From assembly GCA_902470915.1 (NCBI GenBank), contig CABRIB010000001.1, positions 1 to 64,000 of the forward strand: a stretch of 64,000 bases of DNA, in the 5' to 3' direction. This DNA is from an uncultured Collinsella sp. GTDB lineage: Bacteria > Actinomycetota > Coriobacteriia > Coriobacteriales > Coriobacteriaceae. Under the pieces are notes generated by a model that was given only the letters and a program-made list of their open reading frames with translations, ran no database searches and was not told where the DNA came from. Of the stretch, positions 8,680 to 15,205 are shown in pieces (position 1 is the first letter of the stretch; every line of letters starts with the position of its first letter). The position numbers and the translations under genes are program-made.

Positions 8680-9219
8680 TTAGTTGAAGAGGGGTTTTAT
8701 GGCTGATAGGTAGTCTTTGGCTACGTCGGTCTTATCTGCTTGGAAGTTGTGCCAGGCCCACCATTGAACCATTCCTACGAAGCTTGAGGCTATGTGGTGC
8801 AGTAGGAAGCTTCGGTCCATAGTGGCGGCGGGGCCGTTTGGGTCGGTGGGGACGGTTTCGGCTGCTCGTGACATGATGGTCTTGCGCAAGCAGTCAGCGA
8901 AGACGCGTGAGCCGGCACCGGCTACGAGGGCTCGAACGCCCTGACGGCGCTCCCAGAGGTTGTTGAGGATATGCTCGACCTGAACGAGTGGGTCATCGAG
9001 CGGTGTGCCATCGTCGTCGAGGGCGTGGGTACAGATGTCGCTCACGAGCTCGGACAGTAGGTCGTCTTTGCTCTTAAAGAGGCCGTAGAATGTCGCGCGG
9101 CCTACGTGAGCGCGCGCGATGATGTCGCCGACGGTAATCTTGCCGTAGTCCACTTCGCGTAGCAGCTCGGAGAACGCCGCAACGATGGCAGCGCGGCTTT
9201 TTTCTTTGCGGGCATCCAT
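8680..9219 (-). CDS. TetR-family transcriptional regulator of the lar genes
   Basis: 179 residues. An N-terminal helix-turn-helix of TetR type (about residues 8-55, ending VGRATFYGLFKSKDDLL) is followed by an alpha-helical ligand domain. The ATG at 9219 lies 2 nt after the larC stop, so translation is probably coupled and the gene is the last of larB-larC-tetR. A perfect inverted repeat upstream of larB (10989-11022) is a natural operator for it. The effector is unknown; lactate or nickel status would fit the context but this is a guess. Confidence 0.8.
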   Translation of the reverse strand: MDARKEKSRAAIVAAFSELLREVDYGKITVGDIIARAHVGRATFYGLFKSKDDLLSELVSDICTHALDDDGTPLDDPLVQVEHILNNLWERRQGVRALVAGAGSRVFADCLRKTIMSRAAETVPTDPNGPAATMDRSFLLHHIASSFVGMVQWWAWHNFQADKTDVAKDYLSAIKPLFN

Positions 9220-9221
9220 GG

Positions 9222-10151
9222 CTATGCATCCACGTGAACGAGCAGACAACGGAGCGTGCCGGAGCAACCCTCGTAGGGGCGCTTACCGGCGCCGTAGCCG
9301 ACGGCCTCGATGCGGTAGCGGGCCGGTAGGTGCTCGGACGTGCGCAGTGCGGCGACGATGGCGGCGCCCGTGGGCGTCACGAGCTCGCCGGCGACCGGTG
9401 CGGGCGTGAGGGCGATATTGCCTGCCTGGCATAGGTTGACGACGGCGGGCACCGGGATGGGCATAAGGCCGTGGGCACAGTGGATGGTGCCGTGACCCTC
9501 GGAGAGCGACTCGACGACAATGTCCTCGATACCCAGGTCATCGAGACAGATGGCGACCGAGCAGATGTCGACGATGGAGTCGATGGCGCCTACCTCGTGG
9601 AACATGACGGTCTCGGGCGTTTTGCCGTGGGCCTTGGCCTCGGCGGCGGCGAGCGCGGTAAAGATGGCGAGCGCGCGGCGCTTGGCGCCATCGCTTAACT
9701 GCGAGCCATCGATGATGGCGGCGACATCCGCCAAAGAACGGTGGTGATGGTGGTGGGTGTGGTGATGATCTTCGTGCTCATGGGCGTGGCCCTCATGGTC
9801 GTGCTCATGGCAGTGCTCGTGTTCGTGCCCGCCATGATCATGATGGTGATGCTCATGCTCATGCCCGTGCTCGTGCGTGTGCTCGACAGCTGTTTCGTTG
9901 CCGTAGAGCCAGGCCATATCGTGGTCGTGGTTCTCGAGTCCCTCTGCAAGCTGGACGTCGAAATCGCAGGCGTCGATGCCATGCTTGTTTGCACGCGTGA
10001 CGGCGATCGTAAAGCCGTCGACCGGCAGTGTGGCGAGCTGTTCGCGCAGGTGCTCCTCGCTGGCGCCCAGATCGAGCAGGGCCGCGACGGTCATATCGCC
10101 GCTGATGCCTGAGGTGCCGTCGATGATAAGCGTGTGCTGATGATTGGACAT
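9222..10151 (-). CDS. larC: LarC, N-terminal (LarC1) part only
   Basis: 309 residues. LarC is the CTP-dependent enzyme that inserts nickel into the pincer cofactor of LarA. Here the LarC1 part is complete (IDGTSGISGDMTVAAL at the start, FHEVGAIDSIVD, VTPTGAAIVAAL, GYGAGKRPYEGCSG near the end), with a histidine-rich insert of about 55 residues (about 85-140) typical of metal storage or delivery. The usual C-terminal LarC2 half of about 130 residues is missing: the frame stops at 9222 and tetR begins 2 nt later. AAGGAG lies 8 nt before the ATG. Confidence 0.88.
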   Translation of the reverse strand: MSNHQHTLIIDGTSGISGDMTVAALLDLGASEEHLREQLATLPVDGFTIAVTRANKHGIDACDFDVQLAEGLENHDHDMAWLYGNETAVEHTHEHGHEHEHHHHDHGGHEHEHCHEHDHEGHAHEHEDHHHTHHHHHRSLADVAAIIDGSQLSDGAKRRALAIFTALAAAEAKAHGKTPETVMFHEVGAIDSIVDICSVAICLDDLGIEDIVVESLSEGHGTIHCAHGLMPIPVPAVVNLCQAGNIALTPAPVAGELVTPTGAAIVAALRTSEHLPARYRIEAVGYGAGKRPYEGCSGTLRCLLVHVDA

Positions 10152-10161
10152 GGAATGCTCC

Positions 10162-10944
10162 TTAGCGGGCGCGGGGTGTGCCGGCGCTCAGATGATTGAT
10201 AAGACTTGCCTGGTAGGCGGCGCCAAAGCCGTTGTCGATATTGACGACCGAAACGCCGCTGGCACAGGAGTTGAGCATGGCGAGCAGTGCAGCTACGCCA
10301 CCAAAACTTGCGCCGTAGCCAACGCTGGTGGGAACGGCGATGACCGGACAGCTCACCAGACCGCCGATAACGCTCGCCAGCGCGCCCTCCATGCCGGCGA
10401 TGGCGATGACCACCTGCGCCTGGGCAAGTTCCTCGGCATGCGCGAGCAGGCGGTGCAGGCCGGCGACACCTACGTCGTAGAGGCGGTCGACCTCGTTGCC
10501 ATAGAACTCGGCCGTCAACGCGGCTTCCTCGGCGACGGGCAGGTCGCTCGTGCCGGCGCAGGCGACGACGATGCGTCCGTTGCCGGTAGGGGAGGGCTTG
10601 CCGCCCACGAGGGCGAGCCGGGCGTCCGGGACATATCCCAGGTCGATGTCGTTGCCGAGAAGCTCAGCGGCGCGCGCGGCTTTTTCGGCATCCAGGCGTG
10701 TGACCAGGATGCGCTCCTGGCCTGCATCGAGTAATGCTTTGATGATGGAGGCAATTTGTTCGGCGGTTTTGCCGGCACCGTAGACAACCTCGCCGGCTCC
10801 CTGGCGCACTCCGCGCGAAAGATCGAGCTGCGCAAAGCCCAAATCGGCGGTCGGAGCCGTCTGGATGCGCGTAAGGGCATCGGCAGGGGTGACTGATCCG
10901 CCGGCAATATCGCTCAGCAGCTGCTCAAGATCTCGCTTATCCAT
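10162..10944 (-). CDS. larB: LarB, pyridinium-3,5-biscarboxylate synthase
   Basis: 260 residues, the family length. LarB carboxylates and hydrolyses nicotinic acid adenine dinucleotide, the first step of the nickel-pincer cofactor. The C-terminal half is PurE-like (VVACAGTSDLPVAEEA, AGMEGALASVIGGLV, VGYGASFGG). The ATG at 10944 is chosen because GAAGGGA lies 6 nt upstream; an in-frame ATG at 10977 lacks a site. The gene lies 10 nt upstream of larC. No larE gene is present in this window. Confidence 0.9.
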   Translation of the reverse strand: MDKRDLEQLLSDIAGGSVTPADALTRIQTAPTADLGFAQLDLSRGVRQGAGEVVYGAGKTAEQIASIIKALLDAGQERILVTRLDAEKAARAAELLGNDIDLGYVPDARLALVGGKPSPTGNGRIVVACAGTSDLPVAEEAALTAEFYGNEVDRLYDVGVAGLHRLLAHAEELAQAQVVIAIAGMEGALASVIGGLVSCPVIAVPTSVGYGASFGGVAALLAMLNSCASGVSVVNIDNGFGAAYQASLINHLSAGTPRAR

Positions 10945-10988
10945 ATATGTTCCCTTCGACGGCGCAAAGTCTAGCACTCAAAGGGTGT

Positions 10989-11022
10989 GTTTCCGAACAC
11001 TAAGACAAAATTGTTCGGAAAC
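10989..11022. promoter_or_regulatory. Perfect inverted repeat upstream of larB, candidate TetR operator
   Basis: GTTTCCGAACA (10989-10999) and TGTTCGGAAAC (11012-11022) form an 11-bp perfect palindrome with a 12-nt spacer, 45-80 nt upstream of the larB start. It does not have a T-run. The size suits a TetR dimer pair, and a tetR gene closes the same operon. Confidence 0.6.
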
Positions 11023-11058
11023 TATAGGACAGACTGATTCAATTGTTAGACGGATCGG

Positions 11059-11694
11059 CTAGTCACGCAGGATGATGTCCATGGCGAGCATCAGGTTGCG
11101 CTCGTCGATGGCAAACGGGGCGGCTTCGCGCGTCTTGGGCTTGGCGCAAAACGCGATGCCCGTGCCCGCGGCCTGAATCATGGGGATGTCGTTTGCCCCG
11201 TCGCCAATAGCGACCGTGTGGGCCATATCGACACCGCACTCAACCGCCCAGTCCAGCAGCTGGATGAGCTTGGACTCCTTGGTCACAATGTCGGCAGCCA
11301 ACTTACCGGTGAGCTTGCCGCCCACGACCTCCAGACGATTGGCCAGGCAAAAGTCGATACCCGCGGCAGCCACGATTTTATCGGCGACCTCGTGAAAGCC
11401 ACCGCTTACCACGCCGACCTTCCAGCCCTTGCTGTGCGCCGAGCGCACAAGCTCCAGCGCGCCGGGGGTAAACGTCACGCGCTCAAACGTGCGCTCGAAC
11501 ACGCTCTCATCCAAGCCGGCAAGCAGCCCCACGCGCTCCTCGAGCGCCTGCTTAAAGTCCAGTTCGCCGCGCATGGCGCGCTCAGTGATCTTCGCCACTT
11601 GCTCGCCTACGCCGGCCTCCTCGCCCAACAGGTCGATGACCTCCTGGTTGATGAGCGTGGAGTCGATATCCATAACGATGAGGCGTGCAGTCAT
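11059..11694 (-). CDS. serB: Phosphoserine phosphatase
   Basis: 211 residues, HAD superfamily. Catalyses the last step of serine synthesis. Visible are the HAD motif I with both aspartates (VMDIDSTLI), motif II serine (GVVSGGF), the motif III lysine (TKESK) and motif IV (AIGDGANDIPM). The ATG at 11694 has GGAAAGG upstream; the frame extends further to 11763 without family similarity. It stands alone, divergent from aspS. Confidence 0.92.
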   Translation of the reverse strand: MTARLIVMDIDSTLINQEVIDLLGEEAGVGEQVAKITERAMRGELDFKQALEERVGLLAGLDESVFERTFERVTFTPGALELVRSAHSKGWKVGVVSGGFHEVADKIVAAAGIDFCLANRLEVVGGKLTGKLAADIVTKESKLIQLLDWAVECGVDMAHTVAIGDGANDIPMIQAAGTGIAFCAKPKTREAAPFAIDERNLMLAMDIILRD

Positions 11695-11950
11695 GGTGGG
11701 CCTTTCCGAGTGCAGTTGTATTGGGGCACATTGTCGCACGTGGCGCGCGTCGGCGACGGCCACGGTGCGTCAATTGTTTCGTCTCCGTCAAGTCTTTGGG
11801 CAGGGGCTACTTTTTCGCGGCACATCGACGCAGGTGCGATAACATAGAACGCCATGTCTGGCTGCGCGGTTTACGCAGGCCGGGCAAATCTGTACGACGC
11901 CGCCCGGAACGACACGGGGCGGCACAGATCCATAAAGGAGGATCACTGGT

Positions 11951-13738
11951 ATGAGCCAGACCCGTCCCATCGACGAGCATTCCATGCACACCCGTACCTG
12001 CGGCGAGCTTCGCAGCGAGAACGTGGGCGAAGAGGTCACCCTCACCGGTTGGGTGAGCCGTCGCCGCGACCACGGCGGCCTTATCTTCTGCGACCTTCGC
12101 GACCGCGAGGGTATCACGCAGCTCACCTTCGACCCCGAGCACTCCGACGGCGACGCCTTTAAGATCGCCGAGACCATGCGTCCCGAGTGGCCCATCAAGA
12201 TCCACGGCGTCGTGCGCGCCCGTGGCGAGGAGACCACCAACACCAAGCTCGCGACCGGCGAGGTCGAGGTCCTGACCGACCACGCCGAGGTGCTTAACAC
12301 GTCCGTCACCCCGCCGTTCCAGATCGAGGATGGCATCGAGACCAGCGAGGACACCCGTCTGCGCTATCGCTATCTGGACCTTCGTCGTCCCGAGATGATG
12401 GCCAACCTCAAGCTGCGCTCCGACTTTACCTTTGCCATTCGCGAGGCGCTGCACAACCGTGAGTTTATGGAGGTCGAGACGCCCTCCCTGTTTAAGTCCA
12501 CGCCCGAGGGCGCCCGCGACTTCATCGTTCCCAGCCGTATTCAGCCGGGCAACTTCTACGCCCTGCCGCAGTCCCCGCAGCTCCTGAAGCAGCTGCTTAT
12601 GGTCGGTGGCGTCGAGCGCTACTATCAGGTTGCCAAGTGCTTCCGCGACGAGGACTTGCGTGCCGACCGTCAGCCCGAGTTCACCCAGGTCGATATCGAG
12701 ATGTCCTTCGTGGACCAGAACGACGTTATGAGCGCGCTCGAAGAGGTCCTGGCCGACGCCTTCGGCCGCATGGGTGTCGAGATGCCCACGCCGCTGCGTC
12801 GCATGGACTATTGGGAGGCCATGGACACCTATGGCTCCGACAAGCCCGATACTCGCTACGGCATGCACCTGGTCGACCTGACCGACATCTTTGCCAATTC
12901 CAAGTTCAAGGTCTTTGCGACTGCTGCAAACGAGGAGGGCTCTGTCGTCAAGGCCATCAACGCCAAGGGCGCCGGCGCCTGGGCGCGTGCCAAGATCGAT
13001 AAGCTTGCCGGCGTGGCCTCCACGTTTGGCGCCAAGGGCCTGGCCTGGATCGCCTTCCGCGAGGACGGCTCCATCAACAGCCCCATCGTCAAGTTCTTCT
13101 CGGACGAGGAGATGGCGGCTCTGCGTGAGCGCATGAACGTCGAGCCCGGCGACCTTGTGATGTTCGCCGCCGGTCCGCGCCTGCTCTCTGACGAGATCCT
13201 GGGCGGCATGCGTTCCCACATGGCCAACGCGCTCGAGATCAAGCGCGAGGGCCACGACTTCCTGTGGGTCGTCAACTTCCCGCTGTTCCACTGGGACGAG
13301 GACCGCAAGGCCTATGCAGCCGAGCACCAGCCTTTCACCCTGCCGACCGAGACCGACATCGCCAAGATCGAGGCCAATCCGTTGGCAGCCGGCTCTTGCA
13401 CCTACGACTTTGTCATGGACGGCTTTGAGGCCGGCGGCGGTGGTATGCGTATCCACAACGCCGAGATGCAGATGTCCATGCTCAAGCTCCTGGGCTTTAC
13501 CGAGGAGCGCGCCGAGTCTCAGTTTGGCTTCCTCATGGAGGCTCTCAAGTTTGGTGCGCCCCCGATGGGCGGTTTTGCTCTGGGCCTGGACCGCGTGTGC
13601 ATGCTGCTTACCGGTTCCGACTCCATCCGCGACGTCATGGCGTTCCCCAAGACGGCTAGCGGCTCCGACCTTATGTCGGGCGCCCCGAGTGCCGTTAGTG
13701 GCGCCCAGCTCAAGGACGTTAGCCTGCGCCTGATGTAG
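11951..13738 (+). CDS. aspS: Aspartyl-tRNA synthetase
   Basis: 595 residues, bacterial type: an N-terminal OB-fold anticodon domain (about 15-115, LTGWVSRRRDHGG), the class II core with motif 2 (CFRDEDLRADRQPEFTQ), a GAD insertion domain in the middle (about 300-420) and motif 3 (GFALGLDRVCMLL). The ATG at 11951 has AAAGGAGG upstream. The 256-nt gap to serB holds the promoter region; no T-box was seen. A strong terminator follows. Confidence 0.95.
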   Translation: MSQTRPIDEHSMHTRTCGELRSENVGEEVTLTGWVSRRRDHGGLIFCDLRDREGITQLTFDPEHSDGDAFKIAETMRPEWPIKIHGVVRARGEETTNTKLATGEVEVLTDHAEVLNTSVTPPFQIEDGIETSEDTRLRYRYLDLRRPEMMANLKLRSDFTFAIREALHNREFMEVETPSLFKSTPEGARDFIVPSRIQPGNFYALPQSPQLLKQLLMVGGVERYYQVAKCFRDEDLRADRQPEFTQVDIEMSFVDQNDVMSALEEVLADAFGRMGVEMPTPLRRMDYWEAMDTYGSDKPDTRYGMHLVDLTDIFANSKFKVFATAANEEGSVVKAINAKGAGAWARAKIDKLAGVASTFGAKGLAWIAFREDGSINSPIVKFFSDEEMAALRERMNVEPGDLVMFAAGPRLLSDEILGGMRSHMANALEIKREGHDFLWVVNFPLFHWDEDRKAYAAEHQPFTLPTETDIAKIEANPLAAGSCTYDFVMDGFEAGGGGMRIHNAEMQMSMLKLLGFTEERAESQFGFLMEALKFGAPPMGGFALGLDRVCMLLTGSDSIRDVMAFPKTASGSDLMSGAPSAVSGAQLKDVSLRLM

Positions 13739-13761
13739 ACAAGCGGCTACATATTGCCTGT

Positions 13762-13797
13762 AACGAGGGAAGGACGCGTGCCTTCCCTCGTTTTTTA
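13762..13797 (+). terminator. Intrinsic terminator of aspS
   Basis: AACGAGGGAAGG pairs with CCTTCCCTCGTT around a 7-nt loop and is followed by six or more T. Confidence 0.9.
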
Positions 13798-13837
13798 TGC
13801 GCCGAGGTCGTGAGGGCATGGGGTGACCGGACGTCGA

Positions 13838-14008
13838 GGAAACTGCGTCCCGGAATTTGCGTCCAGAATGGGATGTACTTTCCGCCAGGGTCGCTCAGCG
13901 GAAACTGCGTCCCAGAATCCAGCCAAATAACGGGTCGCACTTTCCGGTTGAGCCTTCTGGCGGAAACTGTGTCCCATCATTGACGCTCGAAATGGGATGC
14001 GGTTTCCG
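13838..14008. repeat. Three tandem imperfect inverted repeats
   Basis: Units at 13838-13883, 13899-13946 and 13961-14008 repeat every 61-62 bp. Each starts GGAAACTGCGTCCC (or a close variant) and ends with the mirror form such as GGGATGTACTTTCC. The right arms differ from each other more than the left arms do. The stretch between the aspS terminator and the HPr-like gene holds no gene. Confidence 0.75.
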
Positions 14009-14094
14009 TCCCACCCTCAACAAGCATCTAACGCTACAATAACTACCACGTGGCCGGGTTTGCCGGCCGAATGTGCGATGCCGCGGGAGGGGAC

Positions 14095-14343
14095 ATGGTC
14101 GAGTTTACGAAGACGATTAAAGATCCGTTGGGATTGCATGCCCGCCCGGTTGCGCTGCTCTATGACATCATTGCCAAGCATCGTAGCGACGTGTCGGTTT
14201 CGATTGGTGACCGCTACACCGATGGCCGCGACGTTATAGGGCTCATGGCACTCTGCGGCGAATGTGGCGAAGACGTCGTGTTCCGCGTTTCGGGCGTGGA
14301 TGAGGCCTCCTGCGTCACGTCGATCAGAAACCTCTCGCTCTAA
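14095..14343 (+). CDS. HPr-like phosphocarrier protein with Asp at position 46
   Basis: 82 residues, HPr fold length. HPr passes phosphate from enzyme I to sugar-specific EII proteins of the PTS. The phospho-accepting His15 is present (LGLHARPVA). The regulatory serine 46 found in Firmicutes HPr (KSIMGVMSL) is replaced by aspartate (RDVIGLMAL). GGGAGGGG lies just upstream of the ATG. No PTS gene is nearby, so it may serve PTS components elsewhere or be a specialised HPr. Confidence 0.85.
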   Translation: MVEFTKTIKDPLGLHARPVALLYDIIAKHRSDVSVSIGDRYTDGRDVIGLMALCGECGEDVVFRVSGVDEASCVTSIRNLSL

Positions 14344-14353
14344 GCGCATCAAT

Positions 14354-14372
14354 GTGACAAGGGGACAGTCCC
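14354..14372. repeat. Short GGGACAG-core palindrome
   Basis: AAGGGGACAGTCCCCTT; shares the GGGACAG core with the hairpins at 17642, 49427, 63700 and 63759. Confidence 0.4.
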
Positions 14373-14482
14373 CTTTGTTGCATAAATTGGTATGACAAGG
14401 CACCGCAAAGAGATGGTCTTTGTGGTGCTTCTTTTGTTTCGTATAGGAAACTTTTTCGAAATCTGAATGGGGACCCTTTCCA

Positions 14483-14536
14483 AAAAGTTAACCACGTGCT
14501 AGTTTACTATAGCGAACATAGACGTGGTTAACTTTT
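14483..14536. promoter_or_regulatory. 15-bp perfect inverted repeat in the feo promoter
   Basis: AAAAGTTAACCACGT (14483-14497) and its exact mirror (14522-14536) enclose 24 nt that include a TACTAT-like -10. The half-site AAGTTA recurs in the palindrome at 15117-15136 before feoB. An iron-dependent regulator of DtxR or Fur type is the natural reader (inference). Confidence 0.6.
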
Positions 14537-14578
14537 AACGCGTCGATGTTGAGGACGAACTGACGTTAGGAGCAACTC

Positions 14579-14821
14579 ATGTCTTGCGGACCGCAGATGC
14601 CGGCCATGCCGCTTTCGATGGTAAAAGCGGGCGAAACCGTGCGCGTGTCTCGTGTAAAGGGCAATGAGGACATGAAGCACCACCTCAAGGACCTCGGCTT
14701 TGTCGAGGGCAACGAAATCCATGTGGTGAGCTCGAGCGGCGCCAATATCATCGTCACCGTGCTGGGCGCACGCTTTGGTATCGATTCCAAGGTTGCCATG
14801 CACATTATGACCGTCGGTTAG
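14579..14821 (+). CDS. feoA: FeoA-like ferrous iron transport protein (first copy)
   Basis: 80 residues with the SH3-like FeoA domain (VKAGETVRVSRVKG, LGFVEGNEIHVV, VAMHIM). FeoA assists FeoB in ferrous iron uptake. It is the first gene of feoA-feoA-feoB; the second feoA starts 39 nt on. The N-terminus (MSCGPQMPAMPLSM) is longer than in the second copy and carries one cysteine. GTTAGGAG lies before the ATG. Confidence 0.9.
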   Translation: MSCGPQMPAMPLSMVKAGETVRVSRVKGNEDMKHHLKDLGFVEGNEIHVVSSSGANIIVTVLGARFGIDSKVAMHIMTVG

Positions 14822-14860
14822 TCAGCAGCATTTCATAAAAACCGAAAGGGGGACAAGAGG

Positions 14861-15082
14861 ATGAAGACGTTGGGTGACGTTAAGGTGGGCGAGAGCTCCA
14901 CCATCATCAAGCTTCACGGTGAGGGTGCGCTTCGCCGCCACCTTATGGACCTGGGGCTCATCAAGGGTACTTCGTTCAAGGTCGTGAAGGTTGCACCGCT
15001 CGGCGATCCGGTCGAGATCAACGTGCGCGGCTACGAGCTTTCCATCCGCAAGGAGGAGGCGGCTGTCGTCGAGGTCCAGTAA
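14861..15082 (+). CDS. feoA: FeoA-like ferrous iron transport protein (second copy)
   Basis: 73 residues, SH3-like FeoA domain (LGDVKVGESSTIIKL, LMDLGLIKGT, LSIRKEEAAVVEV). Two separate FeoA proteins ahead of FeoB are common in Gram-positive anaerobes; how the two divide the work is not known. AAAGGGGGA lies upstream of the start. A 123-nt gap to feoB contains an AAGTTAG palindrome. Confidence 0.9.
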   Translation: MKTLGDVKVGESSTIIKLHGEGALRRHLMDLGLIKGTSFKVVKVAPLGDPVEINVRGYELSIRKEEAAVVEVQ

Positions 15083-15116
15083 GGGCTCGCGGCGTATATT
15101 TCTGCAGATAAAGTTA

Positions 15117-15136
15117 GGTATTTCTAACTTGATGCT
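15117..15136. promoter_or_regulatory. AAGTTAG palindrome between feoA and feoB
   Basis: Seven-base arms, AAGTTAG and CTAACTT, with a 6-nt spacer. The half-site resembles that of the feoA promoter palindrome, which suggests a second iron-regulated point inside the operon. Coordinates are accurate to a few bases. Confidence 0.45.
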
Positions 15137-15205
15137 GCAACTTTGAAGCACATTATCCAGCCTGCGCGGAGAAAGCAGCGCAGGCACACAAGGAAGAAGG
15201 ATTGA

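Noticed and set aside
8680..9267. Programmed frameshift from larC into the next frame to make LarC2
   Set aside because: The downstream frame is a TetR regulator with its own start codon and full helix-turn-helix; no LarC2-like residues are seen.
13838..14008. CRISPR-like array
   Set aside because: Repeats are themselves imperfect palindromes of about 48 bp with only 15-bp gaps; too few, and no cas genes.
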